DNA of 53,030 nt from Byssothecium circinans (lineage: Eukaryota; Ascomycota; Dothideomycetes; Pleosporales; Massarinaceae): positions 413,340-466,369 of the forward strand of contig ML976999.1 of NCBI GenBank assembly GCA_010015675.1, written 5' to 3'. Below are positions 1 to 11,448 of this stretch, in pieces (within the stretch, counting starts at the first letter, position 1; every line of letters starts with the position of its first letter). The notes beneath the pieces were generated by a model, which was given only the letters and a program-made list of their open reading frames with translations, was not told the DNA's origin and ran no database searches. A program made the translations under genes and the position numbers.

Positions 1-1432
1 AGTGTAATACGTATAATATGGATGAGAAAGGCTTCCTACTTAGGGTACTTAAGAGAAGCAAAAGGATCTTTAGCAAGGCTATATGGGATAGCAGGGAAGT
101 AAGGACAGCACTTCAAGATAGCAATAGAGAGTAGATAACGTTGTTAGCCTATATATGTGCTAATGGATCAGCTTTGCCGCCAGCTATCCTATTTGCAGCT
201 GCTAATAAGGCTATCCAGTCAGCCTAGGTTAAGGATATTAAGGCTATATAATACTAGGTCTTTATCAGCTCATCTCTAAATGGATAGACTAACAACGATA
301 TTAGCCTTGCCTAGCTTAAACAGGTGTTTAATTGATACACCAAAGCTAAAGCAAAGAAATCCTAGAGGTTATTAATCCTAGACGGCCATAGTTCCCATAT
401 TATAATGGATTTTATCAACTTCTATTACTAGAATTAGATTCTCCTCCTAGTATTTCCCCCTTACTTAACTCATATACTATAACTACTAGATGTAGTAATG
501 TTCAAGCCTCTTTTAATAGCCTATTTAAAAGCCCTTACATAATACCTCTACAACGCTTAGGGCCTAGTCTTAGTAAAGAAAGGAGACTTTTTTCTTCTAT
601 TCTAGCAAGCCTAGACTAAGTCCTTTTAAGAACAAACTATTCTAAAGTCGTTTAAAGTAACTGGCTTATAGCCACTTAACCTAGAAGCTATCCTTAAACG
701 ATTCTAGTACTTAACACTAGAACAAGATTTACGCGAGAGCTCAACCTTAGTACTTAGTGGCAAGGATTAGCAGAAGATACAGACCCTTATTAAGTCTATA
801 GCAAAAGAACAGAGTAGTAAAGAGACTTAGAAGCTTCAACGGTCACTCTACTACATCTATGTCTAGAATAACCTACTCCACACAGAAATATAAGGCTTAA
901 GGCAGGCTCTTTTACTTACACAGAAACATAAGAAGAAGAGCAAGCCTCTTGACTTACAATAACGTTAAGAGTACTATGGTGGAGCAGTCCTTTAGTCACC
1001 TAGGAAGATACGGGAGGCTCAAGCACGTAAGAGAGTTAGAGAATAAGAAGAAGAGGAACAACAACTTAAGAGAGCTCGTGTTAAGGCAGAGAAGGCTCAA
1101 CAGAAAGTCCTTAAGCTTCAATAACAAGAAGAAAGACAAAGGTTAAGAGTTAAGAAGAGAGAGGAGAGAGAGAGGATTAAGGCTAAGTAGAAGGCTGCCC
1201 GGGAGCGTAAGAAATAAGAGAAACAGAACACCTAAAAGTTTATACAAACTTTCTAAAAGGGAAAGAGGAAGGCTTCAAATCCTCCTGCAAAGAAACAGAA
1301 GAAACAGAGACGTACTGGTAGTTCTGTGGAGGGTGCAGAAATGGGGGAGAGCGCACGGGCCATATCACCACTACCCACTACCACTACCCGAAGTGGCCGC
1401 AACATTAAGCTCCTAAGGAAATTCAAATAGTA
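1..1432 (+). pseudogene. Decayed pogo/Fot1-like (DDE_1) transposase, 5' part outside window
   Basis: Read in the frame that contains positions 12-14, this stretch encodes a recognisable DDE_1 transposase interrupted by many stops. The three catalytic blocks are visible in order: NMDEKGF near position 15, LDGHSSH near 380, and a PPYLTH..LLDV block near 460-490. A Lys/Arg/Glu-rich coiled tail runs from about 930 to 1420, as is usual for the C-terminus of fungal pogo transposases. Nearly every stop is TAG or TAA where a Gln (CAG, CAA) or Trp (TGG) codon is expected, which is what RIP gives. The N-terminal DNA-binding half lies off the window. The element cannot make an active enzyme. No function is expected beyond acting as a RIP and silencing target. 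Confidence 0.85.
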
Positions 1433-1537
1433 CATTTTTTTCGCAGGCGTTTGTATAGTATTTCAATGAATTATTAGAACTATTGAGGCGTTGTGGATGG
1501 CTCAGTAATTCAGTGTTGTTGAGGGCAAGATATTGAT

Positions 1538-1588
1538 GGGGTGGCCCAAGCCGTGAACCGGCTCACACCGTGACCCACCAGGTTACTG
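1538..1588. repeat. Probable terminal inverted repeat of the left-edge pogo element
   Basis: About 105 bases after the transposase relic there is a GC-richer block that ends next to TA (1589-1590). Read on the minus strand it starts CAGTAACCTGGTGGGTCACG and contains the inner inverted motif CCGTGAACCGG. Position and composition suit a pogo-type end. The partner end is outside the window, so this stays a proposal. Confidence 0.45.
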
Positions 1589-1590
1589 TA

Positions 1591-2556
1591 GTGGTGCCAC
1601 CATCTCACTAAGCAATGGGAGCCATCCCGGTCCCGCTAGCAAATTCAACGACTATGAAGAAGAGCACTTTTATTGAAGGGTTCTTATCTTTTCCAGTACA
1701 GTATAGAATATTAATACGAACTTCTTACTGGGCCTCTATCATTTCTAGTGTTGCCGTGCAATTAATAGTCAGGATCCCTCAGCTCTTCGTAGGCGACGTT
1801 GAGGTCGTGTTAACGGTAAATGAGGTGTAGCTTGGAGCGAAAGATTTCATGATGTGTAAGTACCCCAAAGGCGGCTTTGTATAGCAGCTGTTCATTCGAT
1901 CTATACCTTGCGAACTACCATGGTACACGGGTCTCCGCACACAAAGATCGGGGGTGAAACCATTGGCCTTTTGGCTGGTACGGTCGATTTATTGCGCTTC
2001 GATCGATCGAAAGTCGCGAGGCCTCCGCGTCGAGGACTATGTTGAGACTGCAAGGGTATAGGTCGCTTCTATAGGGACGTAGAGAAGAAGGTGTTGATCT
2101 TTTCTTCTAGCTTGTGGTGTAGATGGAGGAGGTTCGTTTTTCGATGAAGTTTGGCCCGTGCTAGAGTGTGCAGATTGTGGGGGAGACGCTTGCATTGTTG
2201 CGATTCATGTTTGGTATAGGATTGTAAGATGCTATGGTAATCTTAAATTGGGAACTTGGATTAGTATGATACATGCATGGAGATGTTGGCGGTCCAGTCT
2301 AGATAGCCCATACGCTTGAGTAGTTAAGCGAAATTTCCATGAAGATAACTAATCTCTTCCTATAAATCTTTGACAGTTCCAACCGGAGGTACAGTTGACA
2401 TGTCCGACGACCGAGAGAAAGACACCCCGTTTTGTGTCAAAGTACCCTTCAATTACTTTAAACGACTCCTGGCTGAATGTATTCTGTTGACCTCCACGTG
2501 CAAGCCGCACTCACTCTGGCACTCCATTCCACTCCATCCATCAAACCTCAGACGAC
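1591..2556. other. Gene-free stretch
   Basis: I see no convincing coding frame. The few open frames are under 80 codons, lack splice partners and resemble nothing I know. Base composition is mixed, without the stop-dense AT bias of the element to the left. Confidence 0.5.
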
Positions 2557-3411
2557 TCATCCATTGACCATCTTCGAGAACTCATACACATACTCCGGGG
2601 TAATTTGTAGATTCCCAATGGCCAGTATAGTTTCTTTGTCCTCCTCGGACATTTCATGCAGGTTCTCAAGCGAGCTTATCATAGCCGTAGCATCTTCTTT
2701 GGAGATGTAGCCCCGTTGAAGGAGACTCAGAATCCAGCGAGTCGATTCTGCATTGCTGGGTCTCCTTAGGGGTGTGTTGATCGGTATGTTGGTTGGTCCG
2801 GCGGCAGCATACGTTGCGGACGACGGTCGCGGAGGCTGCGGTGGTAGCGATGTCAGCGACGGGTTGCGCTGGAGGAAGGCGTTCCAGAGCTGTTCGTGGT
2901 ATTGTTCTTGTGACATGGCTTGAGGGGAGTATCGGACTAGCGCGTTCGGAGCGGTAGTCGCGGTGCGCAGGTGTGGGTGGAATGCGGTGATGTTCGAGTT
3001 GTTCGCGGGACTGGGATCGCTATACGGTGAAGGTTCAGGCACTGTGCGGAAACTTGGAGAGAAATTGAAGTCGTGAATCCCTGTGCATTGATGCGGTTGC
3101 GACAACTGTCCATCCGGCGCCGGGGACGGGCGTGTAAATTGATGGTCGATTGCAGGGACGTTTGGACTAGTTGGGTATTCGGTGGGGCTGAATGATAGAG
3201 GTTGATGTGCCTTGTTGTATGATTGAAAGTAATGAGGAGTCAAGTCAGCCATGTCCAGATAGTCTGCCGGATATCCAGGTGGGCGATGCAACATCCGCCC
3301 ATTCATTGTCATGAATGGATGCGTACCGGGACCGATTACACGTTCGCTCGGCGATGACGGCGGAGGTCCAAATGCCGCATTACTGGATTGATTGAACTTC
3401 CTCGTCGCCAT
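2557..3411 (-). CDS. Hypothetical low-complexity protein, 284 residues
   Basis: I do not recognise a family. The start chosen (3411, MATRKFNQ) sits in a strong ACCATGG context. An upstream in-frame ATG at 3549 would add 46 Arg/Ser-rich residues and has a weaker context. The first two thirds are rich in Pro, Ser, His and Gln and look disordered. The last ~70 residues look folded, with a block RWILSLLQRGYISKEDATAM followed by an acidic helix-prone tail. That arrangement, disorder followed by a short helical C-terminus, fits a nuclear or cytoplasmic adaptor, but this is only a guess. No intron is needed. Confidence 0.65.
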   Translation of the reverse strand: MATRKFNQSSNAAFGPPPSSPSERVIGPGTHPFMTMNGRMLHRPPGYPADYLDMADLTPHYFQSYNKAHQPLSFSPTEYPTSPNVPAIDHQFTRPSPAPDGQLSQPHQCTGIHDFNFSPSFRTVPEPSPYSDPSPANNSNITAFHPHLRTATTAPNALVRYSPQAMSQEQYHEQLWNAFLQRNPSLTSLPPQPPRPSSATYAAAGPTNIPINTPLRRPSNAESTRWILSLLQRGYISKEDATAMISSLENLHEMSEEDKETILAIGNLQITPEYVYEFSKMVNG

Positions 3412-5215
3412 GGTAGAGAAGATGCGCGGTATTGAAGTTACTCGAGAGGGGGGATTTCGGAGGTCGAGGGAGTCGACACCTGCACGAGCATGTACGGACC
3501 GCGCTGGTGCAAACCACGTGCGCGCGTTTGCACTATGGCTAGTTAACATGTGGCGTATCGAGGTTAGTGTTCTTCACATTAAATATTTTAAATATTTGCC
3601 TCGGCAATCTTGCTGTTATGATCTCGGTGCAATAATCATCCTCGATGGCGGTTCAAGAGCACTTCATTGAGTAGGTATTGCAGTCGGGCGTCCATGTTCT
3701 TAACAGCATCGTTTGTTAATCCGTTAAAAAGTATGGCGAAAAGCGGAGTGCGATCGATCAAGTTCCCAGGATCAAAGGACGATCGTCTCGATTCCTCTTT
3801 TCGATACGGTTGCTGTCCTTCTTGCAAATTCTAACAAGTCGTCCGTTGCCATCACCGATTATGTAGACTGCATATATGCGTCTACGAGCCTTGAAGCCAT
3901 TGTGCTCTGACCAAGAATGCGTGGAGAGTGATGCGACCAGGAATGCGCGGACCTGGCGAAAGTGCTAAAGAGTGGACGTGGGTCGCTAGTCGCTATGATT
4001 GCGCTGTTAAGAATTCATAGGAGTGGTCGAAGACTTATCCTAGTGACGGGACGTGGAAGACGTGGCGGAGAAGTTCGATGACTCAGATGTACTTGTAACA
4101 ATTCATTAGCATCTGCGTACTTTAGCAAACAGCGAAGTGTTTGTTGCTCTAGTTGGGAGAAGCAATACGGATACTAGAAGAGCTTTTAGTTGACTTTCTA
4201 ACTAACACGGTACGAAAGCCAGTCCGAGGTGAATGAGCTTCAGTCGCCTAATTATCATAGCATACGACCTCCAGCGTGGAAAGCTCAACACTTACCGAGC
4301 TATCCATCCTTGAATACCATTAGCGATGAAATACCTCCATCCATATGCCGCACGCAAATAGCCATTTCATTTCCTTCATCTCACACAGCGATCAGGCTTC
4401 CTCTACTATTCGTTCCCACATTCTGAACATCCTCTTCAAGCCTGCAGATTGGGTTTCAGACCCTGCTCTGCAAAAGGCGCCATTTTCAAGCCTATCGTTT
4501 AAAACTCGTATGTGAGGTCTTGTGACAGGCAGTTCGAATACGACGCTTCTCGACAACATCGCGGTTACATGTTTCCAGTTCCGTGGGAACCGAACCGTAG
4601 GGGATAGTCATTGGCGCCAAGTTGATGAATGATAGCAGAGGAAATCTCTTGAGGAGTGACATGAGAAAATTGTTCCTGGAGAGGCGAGGGAAGGGCAATA
4701 TCTGGATGCATCTCATTGTCCCTCAGCACAGGCGGGCTCGCTGCTGACATTTAGTTGCGATCGATTCGAGCATCGGGAATGTCGGCTTGGTCTAGGCTGA
4801 TAAAATTGTGGTCAAAAACATCGTTGGCCGGGGGCAGTGCTATTGATGTTGCAATGTGCTTGATTGAGATGGGATAAAAGAGCGAGGAGATGAAGATGCA
4901 GGTGTACGGTGAGACGCTAGTTCGCTTACATGTAAGTAATATTCCACTCCTGGTCATGTGACAAGATTATTGCACGTCAAATGCATATGGTGCCCAGACA
5001 GTTAAACTTCTTATATGATTGGGATAGAGATCGCAAGATGGATCACATATTGAAGTGAATTTCAGAAGGAAAATGCTTTACACGAAAATTTTGAAGAGGT
5101 CACGGAGAGCGCTATGCCATTTGCGTTATGCTAAGCTAGAGGTGCACGCTATCTCCCCAGGAGACGCGTAAACAAGATGCAATATGAAATATGCAATACA
5201 ATGCCCTTTCTTACC
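3412..5215. other. Long gene-free stretch
   Basis: No frame longer than about 75 codons persuades me. On the minus strand, 4957 to 4565 reads as two short frames separated only by a TAA at 4753-4751. A GTAAGC/ATAG intron could also be drawn there, but neither translation matches a family I know. It may be a relic of a gene. Confidence 0.4.
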
Positions 5216-5791
5216 CTACACTACCTGCCTAGGGGTCGATGTTCTTGAGTCCAAAGGCCAAGTTTCAATCCCCACAACAGCATCCCCCCGACTCCCCCTG
5301 CTCGACTGCCTAGCCAGCGACATACTCGAATCTGCCCTTATTCTGGCACCTCCCCTTCCCAGTCTCTCAGTTTCTACCATGTTAAATCCCCTCAGCGCTT
5401 CCTCCATCGATTGTTCCTCCACGCTCCCTCTCGATGTTCCTGCGGTCTTCAAGCTCATGTCCTCGCTCTTGCTCCCGATACTTCGCCCGTCCATTTCTTC
5501 AATCTTCAGAAACTGATTCTCGCTTTTGTGGTCTGGTCGTTTTCGCGAAAGAACGCTGAAGCATTTTGCGCGGCCGTAGCAGCAGAGAAGCCATGTGCAT
5601 AGGATGCTGAGGATGAGTATGGGAAGCACGCCGCAGAGGACGATGAGGAGAATTTCTTTGGTGCCGATTTTTATGACGGGGGATGCGTTTTGGAAGAAGC
5701 CGCTCCGGCGATGGATAGGTATGGAAGATGAGATGGCGGCGATGTTGGAGAATAGCGTCGGTACGGGATTGCTGATGGCTAGCGCGGGCAT
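5216..5791 (-). CDS. Hypothetical single-pass membrane protein, 191 residues
   Basis: A short N-terminal part of about 45 residues precedes one strong hydrophobic segment (residues ~47-72, ILLIVLCGVLPILILSILC, ending with Trp and two Cys). A basic Arg-Lys stretch follows, then a Ser-rich, charged cytoplasmic tail with several RGS/SRG motifs that look like phosphorylation-prone disorder. The positive-inside pattern predicts an outside N-terminus. There is no obvious cleavable signal peptide. It is one of several unrelated single-pass proteins in this window. I do not recognise the family. The start lies after an A-rich context and the frame is open throughout without introns. Confidence 0.6.
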   Translation of the reverse strand: MPALAISNPVPTLFSNIAAISSSIPIHRRSGFFQNASPVIKIGTKEILLIVLCGVLPILILSILCTWLLCCYGRAKCFSVLSRKRPDHKSENQFLKIEEMDGRSIGSKSEDMSLKTAGTSRGSVEEQSMEEALRGFNMVETERLGRGGARIRADSSMSLARQSSRGSRGDAVVGIETWPLDSRTSTPRQVV

Positions 5792-6362
5792 TTTTTCGGC
5801 TTTAATGGCTGATGATGCAGTATGGAAATGTGGGGGCGAGGACGGGGGCGTTCTTTACGTCTTTTGGTGACGACGACGATGGATATTGGTACAAGAGGTG
5901 GTGCACGAGGTGAAGATATCTGGTAATGTACAATGCGGGAAAAGAGAGACGCCGTGAAAGGAATAAAATAACGGCGTTGTTAACTGGGAAAATGACAAAA
6001 GAGGATTGAGGAAAGTCTAGGACGTGAAGGGATAGTGGGTGAAGACAATGACCGGGGGTTGAAAGTGCGAACAATTGAACAAAGGGAATACGAACGATAC
6101 GAAGTGAAAGAGAAAATTGTGGTTTTGAATGGAAGCGCAACATGGAGCTTCAGTGGGAAAAATTGAAGGAAGAATGCACCAAATGTGAAGCTTATTGGCG
6201 GGTACAGGGCGCTGGCACGCATTTGGGGTGGTAAGCGCATATCGGGATTCAACACAAAACGCGAAATTAGGTTCCTGCATGTATTTCATGTAACGGGGGA
6301 CAAGAGGCTGGGTATTGCAGGTTGTGTAACTAAAAAATGGCGACTGTGTGGCGCAGGAGACA
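5792..6362. other. Pyrimidine-rich intergenic stretch on the minus strand
   Basis: Three overlapping minus-strand frames (6418 to 5802) are low-complexity Phe/Ser/Pro/Leu translations of a T/C-rich strand and do not look like genes. The stretch most likely holds the 3' untranslated region of the hydrolase gene ending at 6363 and the promoter of the membrane protein starting at 5791. Confidence 0.5.
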
Positions 6363-7819
6363 TTAGTGCCGTGTAGTGGTGTTGATGGTGGTGGCGCCGA
6401 AAGCTTCCAGAATAGCAAGAGAGATTGGCGTCCATTTCATCATGGTATTGTGGTCTGATAGAGACACATCAGCCACACTCTCCTGGACTCTAGGGTGGAT
6501 ACTCACCTCCATGCTTCGCGATCAGTTTGCTAATACTCCTATTCCCGTCGCTCCAGATCTCTTGCCGTCCTGCTTCGGCCAAATCAATAATCTTCACCTT
6601 TGCCTGCTCCGCGCTACCAGTCGCAGCCTTCAATGTCGAAGCAAACAATTCCTCAGTCATGTTCCAAGGTAGTGTACCGTCATCTTCGGCATGCACAAGC
6701 GTCAACTGGAGCCTATCGCACCATTGCACGAGCTCTTTAAGCCTATGATCGGTCCGCCAAGTGTCCCGCATTCTTCGGGTAAACCAGTTCTGCAAGGCCG
6801 GAATCATCTTCACGGGTGCTAAAAGTGGCAGTACGTCAGCAACCGAGTATGCAGAAAAGGCAGCTCCGGCATTCGTGAACGCTGCACAGAGAATTAGGCC
6901 TCCGAACTGAATAGGCGTGGCGGTGTTGGCGTTGGCGTAACGGTGCGCAAGGCCCGTTGCGACCGCCGTGCCAAGTGAATGGCCTAACAGGACAATACGG
7001 TCAGGCGAGATATTCGCTGTATGAATCGCCCAGTCCAAGGCTGCTTCGGCATCGTTCAAGACTCCGGATTCCGAGGGCGAGCCCGTAGATTTACCAAAGC
7101 CACGGTAGTCGAAGGCGAGGATGAAGATTTTGTCGGATAAACCGGCGGAGTAGCTACGGTATTCTTCTGTACGGCGGCCTTGTGCGATGGTTGCAGTATT
7201 ACCATGCATGTATAATAATAGGCGAGCGTCGGGGTCTTCTTTGAGTAGCTTGAACGCGACTTTTTCTTCTATATCATCCCCGCCTGGCTTCTCCTCGATA
7301 AAGTCATTCGCATTCTTAGCGTATGCGCCCAGCGGGGCAATCAACCATGCGAACAGTCTCTCGCCTGCGAAACCAACAAAGTTAGCAAAGCTCATCTACA
7401 GGGATGTCGCTGCGCGTCACTCAGAAACAAATGCTGAATTTCGAGGTCACACAGCGTGTGAAACCGTTCGCCACAGCTCCTATCTCGTCGTTCACTCACC
7501 GTCTTTCGTCGTAACGCGGAAGGGGGCAACTTGGTTTTCTTCCTTTTGTCAACGGTCATACAGGAGATAGAATTGGAGCGCCGACGTACTGAGAAATCCT
7601 GCTCTTTCGGGTTCATCTAGCCATTTGCCGGGCCACAGCGTGATTCTGTGGAGGTACAGCATCCTAATATCCCCATCAATCACCGCCGAGAGGCCTGATC
7701 TCGTGACTTAGAACGTACTGCTTCTGCACCCATGGCACGCAGCAAAGAAGCATTGCCGGTAACCATAGTCCACTGCCAAAACATAATGGGATGATGATTC
7801 TGTTGTAGAAGGAAGACAT
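6363..7819 (-). CDS. ABHD12/BEM46-like alpha/beta hydrolase, 5 exons, 387 residues
   Basis: Serine hydrolase of the alpha/beta fold, probably acting on lipids or acylglycerols at a membrane. The exons I assign are 7819-7719, 7663-7590, 7538-7500, 7364-6507 and 6454-6363. Every junction keeps frame and has GT..AG ends (GTACGT, GTACGT, GTGAGT, GTGAGT donors). The N-terminus has one membrane segment (residues ~9-31), followed by the QKQMLYLHRITLWPGKW and GFLKNQVAPF blocks typical of ABHD12-like proteins. Then come the oxyanion HGN (125-127), DYRGFG (156-162), the nucleophile elbow GHSLG with Ser201, the acid Asp299 or Asp300 in HAEDDG, and the catalytic His359 in the last exon (HGDHN). Taking only the long middle frame would lose both the membrane anchor and the catalytic His. 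Divergent from the GFA gene. No damage seen. Confidence 0.88.
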
Positions 7820-8311
7820 GATGGAAGCTGACGATATTGTCGCGGATTGATGAGAATTGCGGAGAGGTGCGGCATGGGTCGGCTAGTCAGGCTACGCCAC
7901 ATTGGGCTAGCGCTTAGGGCATTTGTCATCCCCGGATCTCGAGACTTCGTCAATACAGACATACATGTATGAACGGGAGACGTCCAAACAACTCGCCATC
8001 AGTAATGGATAATTGCGTTGATCCCGCTTTTCTCCACTATTTGCCCGTGTGACTCGATGTCTATCCAAACTCGTCCATCGTCTACTTCCCCATAAATTGC
8101 ATGCTGCGCGGCCTGACTCAGTGATTGGTCAGCCAAGTCACCTGCGCTCGCGTCTCGTATTTCGTGTTGCTGGATATGAAGTATGTCACCGCGCTTATAT
8201 AACCGAGCGGACACAAATAGACCTATGAGGCTGCTGCCTGATCACTACTCATTTTGCGCTGCGCATTTCTCACCTACTCTTGTCGAGGAATTTCAACACC
8301 AAAATCCCACG
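7820..8311. promoter_or_regulatory. Divergent promoter region with a TATA-like box
   Basis: About 490 bases separate the starts of the hydrolase (minus) and the GFA protein (plus). TTATATAA at 8195-8202 lies 110 bases before the GFA ATG and is the best TATA candidate. No other element is obvious to me. Confidence 0.4.
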
Positions 8312-8952
8312 ATGGCTGATACCAAAGTCTACGACGGCGTGTGCCATTGCGGCAATGTCAAATACCGGATCCGCCTCGCACTCCCCCCTCAGATGGATTC
8401 TGATCCGGGGACAAAAGCGAAAGTGACACGTATCTACAAGTGCAACTGCACGACCTGCCTGAAGGTCTGGAACCCTCCTGAAAACCACGCACAGTCATTG
8501 ACCGTTCATAGCTGAACATGTTCCACACCCGACCAGCTGAACCCGAAAACGACTTCATTGTCACATCTCCTTCCACCATCGAAGAACTCGGCATATACAA
8601 CGCCTTCGGTGGAAAGAACAACTGGTATTTCTGCAAAAACTGCGGAGTCCAATGCTTCGGCATCGGTGCAGAATGGGTACAAGAAGAGCTGGACGTGAAT
8701 AAGTGGGCTGGTAAAGAAGGCGGAGCTGAGAAGTTTCAGAAAGTGTGGAAAACTAAGGCATTGGATATCTTGGGCCCCGACGGCAATCCTGTTCACTATG
8801 TGAGCGCAAATGCTGTCACTATTGAAGGAGTTGATCTCATCGAATGGCATGATAAGAAGTGGGTTTACTACGTGAATAACCGACATGGGGAGAAGGGGAG
8901 CTCGAGGGAGTCGGCAAGGTATGGGGAGCCTCATGCTGGGGGTTGCTACTAG
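8312..8952 (+). CDS. GFA/CENP-V-type zinc-binding protein, 2 exons, 197 residues
   Basis: Member of the family named for glutathione-dependent formaldehyde-activating enzyme (GFA). The fold is a zinc-binding beta sandwich, and most fungal members have no proven reaction. Exons 8312-8464 and 8512-8952 are joined by a 47-base intron (GTCTGG..CATAG, branch-like CATTGACC). The splice is needed because a stop follows the first exon. The zinc ligands are present in the expected order: CHC (11, 13), CNCTTC (44, 46, 49) and FCKNCG (92, 95), with Cys99 close behind. Length and the LGIYNAF..WYFCKNCG block suit the family. The donor is not a perfect consensus, but phase and protein alignment agree. Start ATG at 8312 gives MADTKVYDG just before the first zinc motif. 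Confidence 0.88.
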
Positions 8953-9651
8953 ATGAGCTGCGACATGGTGATGGGATTGAAGTCCAACATTGCATCTACC
9001 TATAATGGAACAGTCTTTAGGAACCGCCGCCACAGAACAACATCCTATAATCAATTATTTCAAATGCTCCAATGCGACTTGATAAGGCTGCAAAGGTTTT
9101 TTAATCGTTTCCAGATGTATCATGAGCTAATATTTGGTTCCGATCAGACAACTACAGCAGTCCTAAGCATGCTATGTTTGGGTATCGATCGGTCAGATGG
9201 TGGTGACGGTTCGAGAATCAGCTGTGAATCCCTGTCATATCACTAGTCCTGCAATTTATTTGAGCTTTGCAGCCATAGAAGTACGCAGAAGCCAGGAAGC
9301 CAAGGGTTTAGCGCGCAGAAGGGAGTCGCCACGTAGATTAGCGGTTTCTCAGCCGCTCTCTTTATCGCAAAGTAGCCATGGATCGAGCTATTCATCGAGC
9401 TATCCAGGCGTTGTGCTTGAAAGGTCCCTTTACAGAAGGCTTCCCAATTTTATGTCGAGATACCATAGATTTGTATTTTTTGAGGGAATTTGAAGGCAGG
9501 CTTGAATGAAATGACCTTTGCATTTTATTAATGATGTTACATCGTCTTCGAGCAGAACCAACCGACTAGCCAACCAATCAATCATCACTTCAACCCCCAA
9601 TGCACTCTGGAATCGCTGGTGCTTACTAAAAAGTCTTAAGCGATAGAAATC
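8953..9651. other. Gene-free stretch
   Basis: Convergent intergenic region between the GFA gene and the DUF7587-like gene. Short plus-strand frames at 8953-9493 do not look like protein. No RNA gene or repeat was recognised. Confidence 0.5.
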
Positions 9652-11448
9652 TTAATCGAAGATTTCTCGCAGCGTCTTCACATGTTGTAGTGGCAGACGG
9701 TTGGTCAATGCGTGGGGCGGTTTGTTGTAGGAGTTGACTGCTTCACTAGCAGTCGTCCAGTATCGACGGACTTCGACTGGCTTGTCTGCCCATTTTGGTC
9801 GCGGTTTGCTGAAATGATGTGGATTGTCTTGAGGAGGTCAGTCACTGCTGCTTGGATCTCCGCCAGATGAAGAGTACAAAAATGGCTTCTCACCTGCGAG
9901 GTTCAGCCTTGACAATTTGCGATTTTTGAAAGTCAAGAGAATGGAAGCTATATCGTATGGGCCGAAATGAGGGAAGCAGTTGCGCCCAACACTGAGCGCA
10001 AGCTCGATCTCCCGATCATTCGTTGTTTGCTCCGCTGACCAGATCTGACGCAGTTCCAGTACTCGCTTACTCCATTTTTCACTACCTCTGGGGTCGTTAA
10101 ACTCGGGATACAGCTGAAAGAGTCCGGCCTGCACTAACTTCCCCAAAGAGACTAAACAGGATCGATTTGCATGGTTCAATACTCCTTGGGAAAGATATTC
10201 ACCGTTATAGAAATCTTCGTTCTCAAGACGGAACTTGAAAAATCTTCGGATTCGTGGATCGTCCAACTGTTCGGCAGTTTCATGATACGCATTGAGTAAC
10301 CAGATGTCTTGGGCAAATTGTCCTTGTGGAAATTTTCTTGTGTCTACCACGCAAATCTTGATGTCGGAAAGGTAGCAGCCGCGGGTCTTGTGCCTCCAAA
10401 CCGCGTACTGTATGGCGAAGAGCAGGGAGCTCGTCCAGGACATAAGATTATCGGACTTCTCTCCGCCAAAACATGATTTCTCCAGGTGCATATGTAGCAG
10501 TTCTGTTGCTTTATCCCTTTCCAGTGCCAGAATATCGGTTCAGCTGCTTTTATGTGATCCAACAATGCTCGCCATAGAAGCGGTTACGCTCTCGTTATTT
10601 CTCCCTGAGCTGGCCTCATTGAATGTGCGAAATAGGTATTTCGGAATAGAATCGAAGTTCAAATTTTGGGCACTAACGCTTGCTGGCGGGTAGAACAGGG
10701 TTGGCCCAGCAGGTGAATTGTTCAACACCCTGACCCAAAATTCGGGCCAAATCTGTCGGTCCTTCCTGCGGGCCTCGATTCTGCGCTCTATTCTTCCTTG
10801 AAAGGCCGCAGCGTAATTTTCGTCCACCTCGAGGCGACTCTCATGCTCGTAGTATTCCTCGCTCTCAAAATCAGAGTCGTATGGCCATCCCAGAGGTGCT
10901 TCTTCGACTGGAACAAAGTAGTTATCGGCATCGAGACTTCCAGAACGGCTTATGGCTTGCTTATAGCACTCCTCGGCCACCTTCCACAACACGTCCCGAT
11001 CGCTGGTATTGTTGAGAACTTCCCGGATGATATCTTTGATCTGTTTGTCGAAATGTGATAGGATTTTGAAAACAGTGGTTGGGATCGGGCTTCCAAGCGA
11101 CCTAAGACGTATAATAACAGAGCGTTCCGTTGCCTCGTTAAGCGCATCTATAGTGCGTTGAAGGCTGAAAGAGATGTCTGTGAGCCGTTTGGCTGCCCCT
11201 CGGAGCGAGCATACATCCGCAATAGACAAGTTGCCGGAGGAATTTGTATCGTTAGCGAGGGAATTGACGGTTTGGGATTGTGAGGTAATAGTGTTGGTGG
11301 ATTGAATAAGCATGTGGACGGAGTCCTGAAGGGAACTGCATGTTGAGCGGAGCGGTCCTTGTCCGCCGTGTCCGGGATCCTGAGATGCGTCGTCAGCAAC
11401 GTTCAGATCGTGGACTAAACCCACTATATCCTCGACGTCGGTTTCCAT
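9652..11448 (-). pseudogene. DUF7587-like gene with one in-frame TGA
   Basis: Exon 1 runs 11448-9894 and exon 2 runs 9827-9652, joined by a 66-base intron (GTGAGA..CAAG). Together they make 577 codons including the terminal stop. At 10542-10540 there is a single TGA, in the same frame on both sides (HKSS-stop-TDILALERDK). The two halves together form the block I associate with an uncharacterised ascomycete domain: PKYLFRTF before the stop and NLMSWTSSLLFAIQYAVW after it. CGA to TGA is a one-base transition. The N-terminal ~150 residues are helical and resemble the anchor regions before such domains. Exon 2 was chosen because its frame gives PRPKWADKPVEVRRYWTTAS, which reads like real protein. 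It could be a recent null allele, a sequencing error or stop readthrough. The family name is from memory. Confidence 0.72.

Noticed and set aside
4492..4957. Minus-strand frames separated by one TAA, possibly a damaged gene
   Set aside because: No family resemblance, low length, and two equally weak models (stop change or intron). Recorded only as gene-free DNA.
5802..6418. Three overlapping minus-strand frames up to 133 codons
   Set aside because: Low-complexity Phe/Ser/Leu/Pro translations of a pyrimidine-rich strand, overlapping the 3' end of the hydrolase gene.
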